A DNA stretch of 64,000 nt from positions 1 to 64,000 of the forward strand of contig DXAK01000008.1 in NCBI GenBank assembly GCA_019117065.1. The letters are read 5' to 3'. The notes below the pieces were generated by a model. The model searched no databases and was not told the origin of the DNA. It saw only the letters and a program-made list of their open reading frames with translations. This document shows, piece after piece, positions 9,478-18,880 of this stretch. The stretch's first letter is position 1. The number at the start of each line of letters is the position of its first letter. The position numbers were made by a program, and so were the translations under genes. This DNA comes from Candidatus Mediterraneibacter pullicola (GTDB taxonomy: Bacteria > Bacillota > Clostridia > Lachnospirales > Lachnospiraceae).

Positions 9478-10704
9478 TTACTCTTCCTCTGTCTCAACGA
9501 ACTCGATGTCTTCTGGTTCTTCCCCGGCATATTCATCATATGCGCTATCATAATTTTCGTCATACTCATCGTAAGACTCCCCGGCATATTCATCCTCATA
9601 ATCGCCAGTGTAACCTTCCTCGCCCATGAGCCCCATCTGCTCCATGTAGTTCTCCGGGAGATCTCCTGCTTCGATCGCCTGGGTCTCGCTCTTGATATCG
9701 ATCTTGTATCCTGTCAGGCGGGCCGCCAGTCTCGCGTTCTGTCCTTCTTTTCCGATCGCCAGTGAAAGCTGGTAATCCGGAACGATAACGCTTGCCACCT
9801 TCTCCTCCGGATCGGCCATAACAGAGATCACCTTCGCCGGGCTTAACGCATTTTCAATCAGAAGGGCAGGATTCTCATCCCAGTTAATGATGTCGATCTT
9901 CTCGCCGCGCAGTTCCTGTACCACCGCGTTCACTCTCGCGCCGTTCATACCTACGCAAGCCCCCACCGGGTCGACGTTCGGGTCATTGGACCATACGGCC
10001 ATCTTCGTGCGGGAACCAGCCTCCCTTGCAATGCTCTTGATCTCCACGATTCCCTCTCTCACTTCGGATACCTCTGCCTCAAACAGACGTTTCACAAGCT
10101 CCGGGTGAGTTCGGGATACAAGGATCTTCGGCCCCTTTGGTGTGTTCTTCACTTCCACTACATATAATTTAATACGCTCTGTCGGCCGGAATGTCTCGCC
10201 TTTGACCTGCTCATTCTCCGTCAGCATGGCATCTGCTCTTCCTAAGTTGATGCTGATATTCTTTCCTACATAGCGCTGAACGATACCGGTCACGATATCT
10301 TTCTCTTTTTCAAAATACTGGTCGAATACAACTTTTCTCTCTTCCTCGCGGATCTTCTGGAGGATCAGGTTCTTCGCGTTCTGGGTTGCTATACGTCCGA
10401 ATTCTTTTGACTGGACCGGAATCTGCGCGATATCGCCGATCTGAAGAGCTGAATCAATTTTTTCCGCGTCCTCAAGGCTGATTTCAAGCGCCGGATCTGC
10501 AACTTCCTCTACTACAGCTTTTTCCGCGTATACCGCGTAATCGCATGTCTCTCTGTCCATGACGACCTTGATGTTCTCCGCTGTGCCGAAATGATTCTTG
10601 CACGCGCTAATCAGAGAATTCTCGATCGCATCCATCATCACGTCCTTGCTGATGTTTTTCTCTTTCTCAAGGATTGTCAACGCTTCCATTAACTCTGTGT
10701 TCAT
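9478..10704 (-). CDS. nusA: Transcription termination/antitermination protein NusA
   Basis: Binds RNA polymerase and nascent RNA to modulate pausing, termination and antitermination. 408 residues: N-terminal polymerase-binding domain (EALTILEKEKNISKDVM), an S1 domain, then two KH domains (VGACVGMNGARVNAVVQEL and LSLAIGKEGQNARLAARLTG). After about residue 355 comes an acidic tail rich in Glu, Asp and Tyr with repeated YDEYDE-type units, replacing the acidic repeats seen in proteobacterial NusA. Second gene of the operon, 19 bp after rimP. Confidence 0.97.
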   Translation of the reverse strand: MNTELMEALTILEKEKNISKDVMMDAIENSLISACKNHFGTAENIKVVMDRETCDYAVYAEKAVVEEVADPALEISLEDAEKIDSALQIGDIAQIPVQSKEFGRIATQNAKNLILQKIREEERKVVFDQYFEKEKDIVTGIVQRYVGKNISINLGRADAMLTENEQVKGETFRPTERIKLYVVEVKNTPKGPKILVSRTHPELVKRLFEAEVSEVREGIVEIKSIAREAGSRTKMAVWSNDPNVDPVGACVGMNGARVNAVVQELRGEKIDIINWDENPALLIENALSPAKVISVMADPEEKVASVIVPDYQLSLAIGKEGQNARLAARLTGYKIDIKSETQAIEAGDLPENYMEQMGLMGEEGYTGDYEDEYAGESYDEYDENYDSAYDEYAGEEPEDIEFVETEEE

Positions 10705-10723
10705 TTCTTCTTTCCTCCTAAAA

Positions 10724-11191
10724 TTAAAAATCCAAAGCCAGACGGATCAGAGCGATATCAGCCCTGTCAAATGTCTGTTCTGTATCATCCTCATACGCGA
10801 TGGTAACAGTATCTTCATCATATGACTTTAATATCCCGATGAACTCTTTCTGGCGCTCGATCGCCCGGTAAGTCCGTATCTCCACTTCCTCTCCAAGGCT
10901 GCGCTTAAAGTCTTTTTCCTTCTTTAGCGGCCTTCCAAGCCCCGGAGAACTCACCTCAAATACATAGGAATCTTCAATATAATCTTTCTCATCCAAAATA
11001 TCTGAGAACCGCCTGCTGACCGCTTCGCAGTCGTCCACCGTAATACCTCCGGGCTTATCGATGTAAGCACGCAAATACCATGTGCCTCCTTCTTTGACAT
11101 ATTCTACGTCCACCAGCTCGAACCCTAGCTCCATGACGACCGGCTCTAAGAGCGCTTCTGTTTTTTGTTCGTATTCCTCTCTTCTGGACAC
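10724..11191 (-). CDS. rimP: Ribosome maturation factor RimP
   Basis: Assists 30S assembly. 155 residues with the two RimP domains: LEPVVMELGFELVDVEYVKEG and RAYIDKPGGITVDDCEAVSR, then SPGLGRPLKKEKDF. The start is taken as the GTG at 11191 (VSRREEYEQK), preceded by GAAAGGAAG. The open frame runs on to 11308, but that part overlaps the structured leader and does not resemble RimP. First gene of the nusA-infB operon. Confidence 0.92.
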   Translation of the reverse strand: MSRREEYEQKTEALLEPVVMELGFELVDVEYVKEGGTWYLRAYIDKPGGITVDDCEAVSRRFSDILDEKDYIEDSYVFEVSSPGLGRPLKKEKDFKRSLGEEVEIRTYRAIERQKEFIGILKSYDEDTVTIAYEDDTEQTFDRADIALIRLALDF

Positions 11192-11324
11192 GTTATACTT
11201 CCTTTCTCTGTGTTTTCCGTACTTGCAGCGGCATAATGACACACCTCTTTTGGTGTTTCTTACCAACAAAGAAGAGTGAACTTTCGTCCACTCTTCTGCC
11301 GGAATCATTATGTAACTGTAAAAT
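11192..11324 (-). promoter_or_regulatory. Structured 5' leader of the rimP-nusA-infB operon
   Basis: The leader contains a strong stem (GAAGAGTG/CACTCTTC, 11271-11296, 10-base loop). Next to it are two mutually exclusive small stems: ACACC/GGTGT at 11241-11256 and TTGGT/ACCAA at 11251-11265, which share the TTGGTGT segment. The stem at 11271-11296 is not followed by a long T run, so it is not a simple terminator. Such overlap suggests alternative folds controlling entry into the operon; no ligand or protein can be named. Confidence 0.5.
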
Positions 11325-11353
11325 AGTATAGCACCTCTTTTTTAAGATTGCAA
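11325..11353 (-). promoter_or_regulatory. Promoter of the rimP-to-ribF operon
   Basis: On the minus strand: -35 TTGCAA (11348-11353), 17-base spacer, -10 TATACT (11325-11330). Placed just after parC, about 134 bases before the rimP start. Confidence 0.75.
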
Positions 11354-11367
11354 GGGATTTTTTACTC

Positions 11368-13611
11368 TTATCCCCTGTATTTTGTCCCTACTCCGTCTCT
11401 CTTCGCCGATTTCAGGCGGTTCAGTGTCACTTCCTTTTCACCGAAGCTTACCTTCGTCTCTGTCCCTTCTTCGAACAGATAAGCATTTTCCAGTTCGTCC
11501 TTCTTCTGAAGGCGGATTCCCCGCACTCCAACTGCAGATTTTTTCTTCACCGGCACTTCTACCGCCGGGAACCGTAGGAAGTATCCGTTCTTTGTCTGGA
11601 GCACTACGTTTTGATTATCGTTCACCACTTTTACTGCGATCAGCCGGTCACCGTCCTGAAGCTTGGTCGCTGCGATTGTACGCTTCGCCACTTGGAACTC
11701 TGTTCCTTCGACTTTCTTAATCATCCCTTGTGCCGTGGCAAAAAGAAGGTGGGCGAAACGCATCTGCTCTTCATCACAGACCATAACGATCTGCTCTTCG
11801 CTAGTAGAATAATTGCTGACATTGTCAATGGGCGTGCCTTTATCCCGGAATTTCCCGTAAGGCACATCCAGCACTTTGACTTGGTGCATCTTCCCGCTGT
11901 CCGTGAAGATACAGAGCCTGCCCGTATTCATGCAATGGACGATATATTTGTTCTCACTGTCCGCAGCATCTTTGTTTCTCTCGTAGACAGAGACATCCAC
12001 TGTCTTGGAATATCCGAAGCGGTCCATAAGGAATACGACTTCCTGCTCCTCGATCTTCTTCTCTTCAAAGACTGCCTCTTCAGCGTTCTCAACAACCGTA
12101 CGCCTCTTGCGGGCATACTCTTTCTTGAAATCGTCCAGTTCTTCTATAATAACTCCTGCCATAGAGTCATAGTTATTTAGGATATCCTCGTACCGAGCGA
12201 TATTTTTCAGCGTCTGCTCATGTTCCTTTATAAGCGCCTCGATCTCAAGCCCAATCAAGCGGTACAGACGCATCTCTAGAATCGCGGTCGCCTGACGCTC
12301 TGTAAAGCGCAGAAGAGCCGCCATTTTCTTGGAGATATTAGACTTAAACTTGATGTTATCCGTTACGCCGTTCACAAGACACGCGCGGGCGTCCTTGACA
12401 GATTTACTCCCACGCAGGATTTCGATAATAAGGTCGATCACGTCGCAGGCTTTCATCAGGCCTTCCTGAACCTCGCTCTTTTCCTTCTCTTTGGCAAGGA
12501 GTGTCTGATACTTGCGGGTCGCCAGCTCAAACTGGAAATCCACATGATGCTCGATGATCTTCTTAAGGCCCAGAGTCTCCGGCCGGCCGTCCGCCACTGC
12601 CAGCATGTTGACGCCGAACGTGTCCTCGAGACGGGTCTTTTTGTAGAGCATGTTTTTTAAGTTCTCCGCATCCGCCCCTTTTTTGAGTTCTAGAACAATG
12701 CGGATCCCTTCCTTGGACGACTGGTTGGAAATATCCACGATATCCGTAGTCTTCTTTGTCTCTACCAGATTCGCTACGTCGTTTAAGAACTTGCCGATAC
12801 CCGCGCCGATCATAGTATACGGGATCTCACTGATCACAAGCTGTTTCTTCCCGCCTTTTAATTCCTCGATCTCCACCTTGCCGCGGATTTTGATTTTTCC
12901 CTGACCTCTCTCATAGATATCGGGCAGGTCGTCTTTGTTGACTACAATCCCTCCTGTGGGGAAATCCGGTCCTTTGATATATTTCATGAGCTGGCGCGTG
13001 CTGATGGCGTCGTTTTTCATATACGCCTTCACTGCATCGATCACTTCCCCCAGATTGTGCGTGGGGATACTGGTCGCCATACCCACGGCAATACCCTCCG
13101 CACCGTTTACCAGAAGGTTCGGCACACGCATGGGGAGCACCAGAGGTTCCTTCTCCGTCTCGTCAAAGTTCGGCCCAAAGTCGACGACGTTCTTGTCCAG
13201 ATCCGCAAGGCATACCTCCTGTGTGAATTTTGTAAGCCTCGCTTCCGTATAACGCATGGCGGCGGCGCCGTCACCCTCTATAGAACCAAAGTTTCCGTGC
13301 CCGTCCACAAGGGTCTGTCCCTTTTTAAAATCCTGCGCCATCACGACAAGAGACTCGTAGATCGAGCTGTCCCCGTGAGGATGGTATTTACCCATGGTGT
13401 CTCCCACGATACGGGCGCACTTCCTGTAAGGCTTATCGTAACGGATGCCGAGTTCGTACATATCGTAAAGCGTGCGCCTCTGTACCGGTTTTAGTCCGTC
13501 GCGCACATCCGGCAGGGCGCGGGCGATAATTACGCTCATAGCATAATCGATATAAGATTTCTTCATAAGATCCGAGTATTCCGTCCTTATGATCTGCGAT
13601 TCACTGTTCAT
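11368..13611 (-). CDS. parC: Type II topoisomerase subunit A (ParC-like)
   Basis: DNA breakage-reunion subunit of an ATP-dependent topoisomerase. 747 residues. The active-site tyrosine is Y121 (AAAMRYTEARL). The quinolone-resistance region reads KYHPHGDSSIYE, with the unmodified Ser82 and Glu86. A coiled tower region and a C-terminal beta-pinwheel follow. The pinwheel has no clear QRRGGKG GyrA box (a degenerate KKKSAVGVRG stands near the position), which favours topoisomerase IV over gyrase. Length is slightly short for gyrase A. It follows parE by 96 bp on the same strand. Confidence 0.88.
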   Translation of the reverse strand: MNSESQIIRTEYSDLMKKSYIDYAMSVIIARALPDVRDGLKPVQRRTLYDMYELGIRYDKPYRKCARIVGDTMGKYHPHGDSSIYESLVVMAQDFKKGQTLVDGHGNFGSIEGDGAAAMRYTEARLTKFTQEVCLADLDKNVVDFGPNFDETEKEPLVLPMRVPNLLVNGAEGIAVGMATSIPTHNLGEVIDAVKAYMKNDAISTRQLMKYIKGPDFPTGGIVVNKDDLPDIYERGQGKIKIRGKVEIEELKGGKKQLVISEIPYTMIGAGIGKFLNDVANLVETKKTTDIVDISNQSSKEGIRIVLELKKGADAENLKNMLYKKTRLEDTFGVNMLAVADGRPETLGLKKIIEHHVDFQFELATRKYQTLLAKEKEKSEVQEGLMKACDVIDLIIEILRGSKSVKDARACLVNGVTDNIKFKSNISKKMAALLRFTERQATAILEMRLYRLIGLEIEALIKEHEQTLKNIARYEDILNNYDSMAGVIIEELDDFKKEYARKRRTVVENAEEAVFEEKKIEEQEVVFLMDRFGYSKTVDVSVYERNKDAADSENKYIVHCMNTGRLCIFTDSGKMHQVKVLDVPYGKFRDKGTPIDNVSNYSTSEEQIVMVCDEEQMRFAHLLFATAQGMIKKVEGTEFQVAKRTIAATKLQDGDRLIAVKVVNDNQNVVLQTKNGYFLRFPAVEVPVKKKSAVGVRGIRLQKKDELENAYLFEEGTETKVSFGEKEVTLNRLKSAKRDGVGTKYRG

Positions 13612-13707
13612 TCCTATCTTCTCCTTGATCCATCTTCCGCCCCGGCTTCAAAATGTATTATGATTTTATCCCCCGGCACGAAAGTGCTTCTGTCCTGCTT
13701 ATGCCCG

Positions 13708-15630
13708 TTAGATGTCAAGTTCCGCCTCTGTGGCATTCTCATAGATAAACGCACGTCTTGGCGGCACCTCTGTGCCCATGAGCATCTCCGTCACTCCCGA
13801 CGCCATCCTTGCATCCTCGATCTCCACCAGTTTCAGAAGACGCCTCTCGGGATCCAGCGTCGTCTCCCAGAGCTGTTCCGCGTCCATCTCACCAAGGCCT
13901 TTATATCTCTGCAAAGTAAAAGGCCCGCTGTGGGTCTTACGGTATTTTTCAAGAGCCTTATCATCATAGAGATACTCTTCCTCCCCGTTTTTCGGCATGG
14001 CTTTATAGAGCGGCGGCATCGCGATATACACATGTCCCTCGTAGATCAGTTCCGGCATGAAACGGTAAAACAAAGTAAGAAGCAGCGTTGAAATATGAGC
14101 GCCGTCCACGTCTGCATCCGCCATAATGATGATCTTGTCATATTTTAATTTCGTAATGTCGAAATCATTTCCGTATCCTTCGGAAAATCCGCATCCAAAA
14201 GCATTGATCATCGTCTTGATCTCCGCGTTGGCAAGGATCTTGTCGATACTTGCTTTCTCCACGTTTAAGATCTTGCCCCGGATGGGGAGGATAGCCTGAA
14301 AGTTCCGGTCTCTTGCCGTCTTGGCAGAGCCGCCGGCGGAATCTCCCTCCACAATAAAGATCTCGCATTTTTTTGGATCCCGGCTCTCGCAGTTTGCCAG
14401 TTTCCCGTTGCTGTCAAAAGAATATTTCTGTTTCGTGAGCAGATTCGTCTTCGCCTTCTCCTCAGTCTTGCGGATCTTCGCCGCTTTCTCCGCGCTGGAG
14501 AGCACAGTCTTTAAAATATCCAGATTGCGGTCAAAGTAACGGACAATCTCGTCTCCCGTCACCTTTCCAACCGCCTTCGAGGCATCAGGGTTATCCAGTT
14601 TCGTCTTTGTTTGTCCCTCAAACCTTGGGTCCGGGTGCTTGATAGACACGATGGCTGTCATACCGTTACGGATGTCAGCTCCTGTGAAGTTGGCATCCTT
14701 ATCTTTCAAGATACCCAGCTCCCTGGCATACTGGTTCATGACCGTGGTAAACGTGGTCTTAAACCCAGTAAGGTGGGTGCCTCCCTCTGCATTATAGATA
14801 TTATTGCAGAAGCCGAGCACATTTTCGTGAAATTCATTCACATACTGAAGGGCAACTTCCACCTCAATGCCGTCTGCCTCTCCTTTAAAATATACTGGCT
14901 CGTGGAGCGTCTCTTTCTTCTTATTCAGATCCCGGATGAACCCAAGGATGCCATCTGGTTCATGGTAGACGATATGTTCTGGCTCATCTAGGCGTTTATC
15001 GTCAAAGATGATGGTCAGATCCGGGTTTAAGTACGCGGTCTCATGCAGCCTGCTTTTCACTTCTTCCGCGCGGAATCTGGTCTTTTCAAATATGGTCTCG
15101 TCCGGAAGAAAATTGATGGTCGTTCCTGTCTTTTTCGTCTTTCCGATCTTCGGCAGCAGCCCGTCTTCCAGCTCTATCACCGGGATCCCTCTCTCATAAC
15201 GGTCATGATGGATGTAACCGTCACGGCTGATCTGTACATCCATATATGCTGAAAGAGCGTTTACCACAGAAGAGCCCACGCCGTGAAGCCCTCCGCTCGT
15301 CTTATACGCCGAGTCGTCGAACTTTCCACCCGCGTGAAGTGTCGTATATACAAGACGCGCCGCAGACACTCCTTTCTCGTGCATATCCACTGGGACACCG
15401 CGCCCGTTATCCGATACCGTGGCAGAGCCGTCCTTCTCCAGAACAACCCGGATCTCGGAACAGCATCCTGCAAGATGCTCGTCCACTGAGTTGTCCACGA
15501 TCTCATAGATCAGGTGATTCAATCCTTTCGTAGATACACTTCCGATATACATGCCCGGGCGCTTGCGGACTGCTTCCAGTCCTTCCAGCACTGAGATACT
15601 GCCTGCGTCATATGCGCTGTTTACTGCCAT
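13708..15630 (-). CDS. parE: Type II topoisomerase subunit B (ParE-like)
   Basis: ATPase subunit partnering the A subunit downstream. About 640 residues: GHKL ATPase (KRPGMYIGS, EIVDNSVDEHLAG, SGGLHGVGSSVVNAL), transducer, TOPRIM domain (EGDSAGGSAK and DADVDGAHI) and the C-terminal QRYKGLGEMDAEQLW. The start at 15630 (MAVNSAYDAG) was chosen because an AGAAGGAG site lies seven bases upstream. Whether it is gyrase or topoisomerase IV cannot be settled without the other paralog; the pairing with a ParC-like subunit supports ParE. Confidence 0.88.
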   Translation of the reverse strand: MAVNSAYDAGSISVLEGLEAVRKRPGMYIGSVSTKGLNHLIYEIVDNSVDEHLAGCCSEIRVVLEKDGSATVSDNGRGVPVDMHEKGVSAARLVYTTLHAGGKFDDSAYKTSGGLHGVGSSVVNALSAYMDVQISRDGYIHHDRYERGIPVIELEDGLLPKIGKTKKTGTTINFLPDETIFEKTRFRAEEVKSRLHETAYLNPDLTIIFDDKRLDEPEHIVYHEPDGILGFIRDLNKKKETLHEPVYFKGEADGIEVEVALQYVNEFHENVLGFCNNIYNAEGGTHLTGFKTTFTTVMNQYARELGILKDKDANFTGADIRNGMTAIVSIKHPDPRFEGQTKTKLDNPDASKAVGKVTGDEIVRYFDRNLDILKTVLSSAEKAAKIRKTEEKAKTNLLTKQKYSFDSNGKLANCESRDPKKCEIFIVEGDSAGGSAKTARDRNFQAILPIRGKILNVEKASIDKILANAEIKTMINAFGCGFSEGYGNDFDITKLKYDKIIIMADADVDGAHISTLLLTLFYRFMPELIYEGHVYIAMPPLYKAMPKNGEEEYLYDDKALEKYRKTHSGPFTLQRYKGLGEMDAEQLWETTLDPERRLLKLVEIEDARMASGVTEMLMGTEVPPRRAFIYENATEAELDI

Positions 15631-15743
15631 TTCCATTCTCCTTCTAAGCCGCATACGGATCCTTTGCTTTTAAAGCTTAAGGATCCGTTTACACGTCCGT
15701 TATCGTCTGTGTCCTGCCAGCAGCGCAGAACAATCCAGTAGAT

Positions 15744-15772
15744 ACTATAGCACCTGTACTGGAAATTTTCAA
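15744..15772 (-). promoter_or_regulatory. Promoter of parE-parC
   Basis: -35 TTGAAA (15767-15772), 17-base spacer, -10 TATAGT (15744-15749) on the minus strand. A small palindromic hairpin built on GGATCCTT/AAGGATCC lies in the leader (15655-15685), shortly before the parE ribosome binding site. Confidence 0.7.
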
Positions 15773-15808
15773 TTATTTTCTATAACGCGCTGTATCCCAT
15801 ATATGCCA

Positions 15809-17389
15809 TTATTTCCCGCTGTCACCATAGTTTGACAGGACACGCGCGGACGGATCGTCCACATCGCATCCTTCCCACTCTTTGTTCGGCATCCAGAAGC
15901 CTGCGATCATCTCCCCCTGTCCGGGATAATATTTTTCGAACAATTCCCTGTACAGAAGAGATTCTTTTGTAAATGGCTTTGCGTGGGAGTATTTCCCGCG
16001 GAGCACCTCATACTCCTCATCCGTGTACATCTGCTCAGCGTATTCTTTTAGATAGTCTACCATAGAGTGTCCCACTGCGTCTGAGAAAGCGGCTTTTTCA
16101 CGCATCAAAATATCCTTCGGCAGATAATCTCCCTGCTCAAAGGCGTGACGGAGGAGATATTTCCCTTTCCCGTACTTGTTCATCTTCATCTCCGGATCCA
16201 CGGACATTACATACTTCACAAAGTCCAGATCTCCAAAGGGCACCCTTGCCTCCATGGAATTAACGGAGATACACCGATCAGCGCGCAGCACATCATACAT
16301 GTGGAGTTCCCTCACTCTCTTCTTTGATTCCTCCTGAAACGCATGGGCGTCCGGAGCAAAATCCGTATATTTATAGCCAAACAGCTCGTCGGATATCTCA
16401 CCTGTAAGAAGAACCCGGATATCAGTAGTCTCATGGATTGCTTTACAGATCAGATACATTCCCATGCTCGCCCGGATCGTGGTGATATCAAACGTGCCAA
16501 GAACCGAGATTACTGTCTCAAGAGATTTTAGGATATCTTCTTTTCGTATAATAATTTCCTTGTGGTCACTGCCGATATAATCCGCAACTTCTTTTGCATA
16601 CTTTAGGTCAATGGCGTCCTCGCTCATGCCGATGGCAAATGTCCGGATAGGAACGGAGCTTTTCTTTGCAGCGATGGCGCACACCAAAGAAGAATCCAGC
16701 CCTCCGGATAGAAGGAACCCTACTTTCGCGTCAGCAATCAGACGTTTTTCTACCCCGTATATGAGCTTTTCCTTTATGTTTCTGCACACGGTTTCAAGAT
16801 CATCCCCGGACACATGATCCACATCAGTGATGTCACAGTAACAGATAAACTCCCCACCTTTATAGTAATGTCCCGGCGGGAAAGGCATGATCCTCCCGGC
16901 AAGACCAACCAAGTTCTTAGCTTCACTGGCAAATAAAATTGTCCCGGCGCTGTCATACCCGTAATACAGAGGGCGGATTCCGATAGGATCCCTTGCCGCT
17001 ATGTATTCCTCTGTCTCCGCGTCGTAGAGGATCAAAGCGAATTCCGCGTCCAGCATCCCGAACATATCTGTCTTATACTCCTTGTAAAGCGGAAGGAGAA
17101 TCTCGCAGTCCGACTCACTTTTAAACGTATATTTACTGGAAAGCTGCTCTCTGATCTTTTGGAACCCGTAGATCTCCCCATTGCACACGACATAATTTCC
17201 ATCAAGGCTAAAGGGCTGCATTCCCTCGGGATGTAGACCCATAATCGCCAGTCTCTGGAATCCCAGAAGTCCATTTCCCGTATTGATGATCCTTATATCA
17301 TCTGGTCCCCGGGAATGCGTCCGTCCAAACCCCTCCTCAAACATACTGATATCTGCTGTCTCTCCACAATACCCCATAATAGAACACAT
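15809..17389 (-). CDS. asnB: Asparagine synthase B (glutamine-hydrolysing)
   Basis: Makes asparagine from aspartate, ATP and glutamine. 526 residues. The start at 17389 places Cys at position 2 (MCSIMGYCGE), the nucleophile of the class II glutaminase domain once Met is removed; a TAGGAGG site lies nine bases upstream. The N-terminal domain also has SRGPDD, GFQRLAIM and VVCNGEIYG. The C-terminal synthetase domain has the PP-loop LLSGGLDSSLV. Sequence style resembles E. coli AsnB. No T-box or other leader was seen upstream, and no clear terminator after it. Confidence 0.95.
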   Translation of the reverse strand: MCSIMGYCGETADISMFEEGFGRTHSRGPDDIRIINTGNGLLGFQRLAIMGLHPEGMQPFSLDGNYVVCNGEIYGFQKIREQLSSKYTFKSESDCEILLPLYKEYKTDMFGMLDAEFALILYDAETEEYIAARDPIGIRPLYYGYDSAGTILFASEAKNLVGLAGRIMPFPPGHYYKGGEFICYCDITDVDHVSGDDLETVCRNIKEKLIYGVEKRLIADAKVGFLLSGGLDSSLVCAIAAKKSSVPIRTFAIGMSEDAIDLKYAKEVADYIGSDHKEIIIRKEDILKSLETVISVLGTFDITTIRASMGMYLICKAIHETTDIRVLLTGEISDELFGYKYTDFAPDAHAFQEESKKRVRELHMYDVLRADRCISVNSMEARVPFGDLDFVKYVMSVDPEMKMNKYGKGKYLLRHAFEQGDYLPKDILMREKAAFSDAVGHSMVDYLKEYAEQMYTDEEYEVLRGKYSHAKPFTKESLLYRELFEKYYPGQGEMIAGFWMPNKEWEGCDVDDPSARVLSNYGDSGK

Positions 17390-17479
17390 AACAGTCATCC
17401 TCCTAAAACCTTATATTTCCGTTTCTGTATTGGGCAGTGCTGTGTAAATCCACATCACACAAGCCGTTCCGTAGAACCG

Positions 17480-17527
17480 AAAAAAGCAAAGACGTCTTTC
17501 AGGAAATTCCCTAAAAGACGCCTTTGC
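17480..17527 (-). terminator. Intrinsic terminator after spoIIP
   Basis: On the minus strand a long stem (GCAAAGGCGTCTTTTAGG paired with CCTGAAAGACGTCTTTGC, minor mismatches) is followed by six T residues. It lies 80 bp after the spoIIP stop and just before asnB. Confidence 0.88.
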
Positions 17528-17605
17528 CTTTATAGATGCACTTTACACCTGCCGTATGAGTTTGTCAACCTCTTTTTCACCCAACTGCCCTTTCATTTTC
17601 CCGTC

Positions 17606-18793
17606 CTACTCTTCCACGATTACATGATAGAGCGTATCTGCCAGCACTTCCATAGCGTTTCTCATCTCTTCCACCGTATTTGTCTGCGCTCCCGCTTCTA
17701 CAAGCAGTGATTTAGGAAGCAGGTGCAAATTATATCGGTAAGCCCTCAGATAGATATGGCGCGTGAATCCGGGATACAGTGTCTCTGATTCCAATTGCAT
17801 CTGAAGAGAAAACGCAAGATTATCCTGTATGTATGGATTGTAGAGATACTCAATATCACCGTTGGCACGGGAGCGGCTCAGCCCATTAAAATACATAATT
17901 TTTGCCGTCGGCTTCCCATTGATCTCCGTCACAAGATGAGTTCCCTCCGCCACACCGTCCCTGTGAAGATCGATTGCCACCTCAATCGTGGGATTGGCTT
18001 CCAGAATAGGGCGCACAGACGCTTCCGCGTTCTCATAGGCGTTGCTCCTGTCAAGCTTCCCATTGATAATATCGTACACCCCGGTATCGTGGATTGTCTC
18101 GATTCCTTTTGCGTTCAAAAGCTCCGTCAGATAATCCCCAATCCCTACAATACTGGTCGCTGGATCTCTCGGCGTAGAATCCGCGAATTCCTCCTGAGAA
18201 TGTGTATGGAAGATCAGAATCTTTGGACCGCCTGTGGTATTGTCAATCTTCATGTTCCGGCTTAGGAGATCATCCGCATTAAGTTGTTCCGGCCCGATCA
18301 TAGTCGAACTATCTACCGTATAAAAATTACTAAGAAGATAATCAAAATCCCGAAGTTTTTCGATGGACATATCCACCGTGGGGGCAACATTCTGGGACGA
18401 CGATTCTGATCCGCTGTCACTGCCAATCAGGTTCCCGTTCTCATCCACCGCATTCTCATCGTTTGCCTGCGCCTCCAATATCTTTGCCAGTGTCTCCCCG
18501 TCCTCAATAGCCGGATCGCCCGCCGCATGGTCCTCTGCATACGCCGCAAGCGGGAACCAGCACAAGGCACCTTCCCTCATCCACTGTGACAAGGTTTTCC
18601 CTGGCGCCCGGTTTAAATAAGACAGCCCCGGCATGTACATCTCTTCCGCACTTTTAAGGATCTGTTTTTGAAAATTGTAACGCCAGTTTCCACTGAATCC
18701 TTCCGCGGCAGCCCACAAAATAGCAGCAGCCAGAAGGAGAAAAATTATCCCGGTTCCTGCCTGCCGCAGATTATTATTTTTCAGTCGGTCCAT
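17606..18793 (-). CDS. spoIIP: Stage II sporulation protein P (engulfment amidase/endopeptidase)
   Basis: Peptidoglycan hydrolase of the SpoIIDMP complex that thins the septal wall during forespore engulfment. 395 residues: cytoplasmic tail, one membrane segment (about residues 13-33, GIIFLLLAAAILWAAAEG), a variable linker, then the catalytic domain with ILIFHTHSQEEF, GIGDYLTELL, AIDLHRDG and LLVEAGAQTNT. These His and Glu residues match the zinc amidase site of the family. It follows gpr by 87 bp, the usual arrangement in spore-formers. A CATACA hexamer in that gap could be part of a sporulation promoter, but no convincing -35 was found. Confidence 0.95.
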   Translation of the reverse strand: MDRLKNNNLRQAGTGIIFLLLAAAILWAAAEGFSGNWRYNFQKQILKSAEEMYMPGLSYLNRAPGKTLSQWMREGALCWFPLAAYAEDHAAGDPAIEDGETLAKILEAQANDENAVDENGNLIGSDSGSESSSQNVAPTVDMSIEKLRDFDYLLSNFYTVDSSTMIGPEQLNADDLLSRNMKIDNTTGGPKILIFHTHSQEEFADSTPRDPATSIVGIGDYLTELLNAKGIETIHDTGVYDIINGKLDRSNAYENAEASVRPILEANPTIEVAIDLHRDGVAEGTHLVTEINGKPTAKIMYFNGLSRSRANGDIEYLYNPYIQDNLAFSLQMQLESETLYPGFTRHIYLRAYRYNLHLLPKSLLVEAGAQTNTVEEMRNAMEVLADTLYHVIVEE

Positions 18794-18880
18794 ACAGCGT
18801 AGGCTCCTTCCGGCTTTTCTCCTGAAATTTTATGCTGCTACAAGTCTCTGTATGCACGGTTTTTCTCTCTGATGCAAATT

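Noticed and set aside
17390-17479. T-box or other riboswitch before asnB
   Set aside because: The leader is short and lacks the T-box sequence and specifier-type stem; the only hairpin is the spoIIP terminator.
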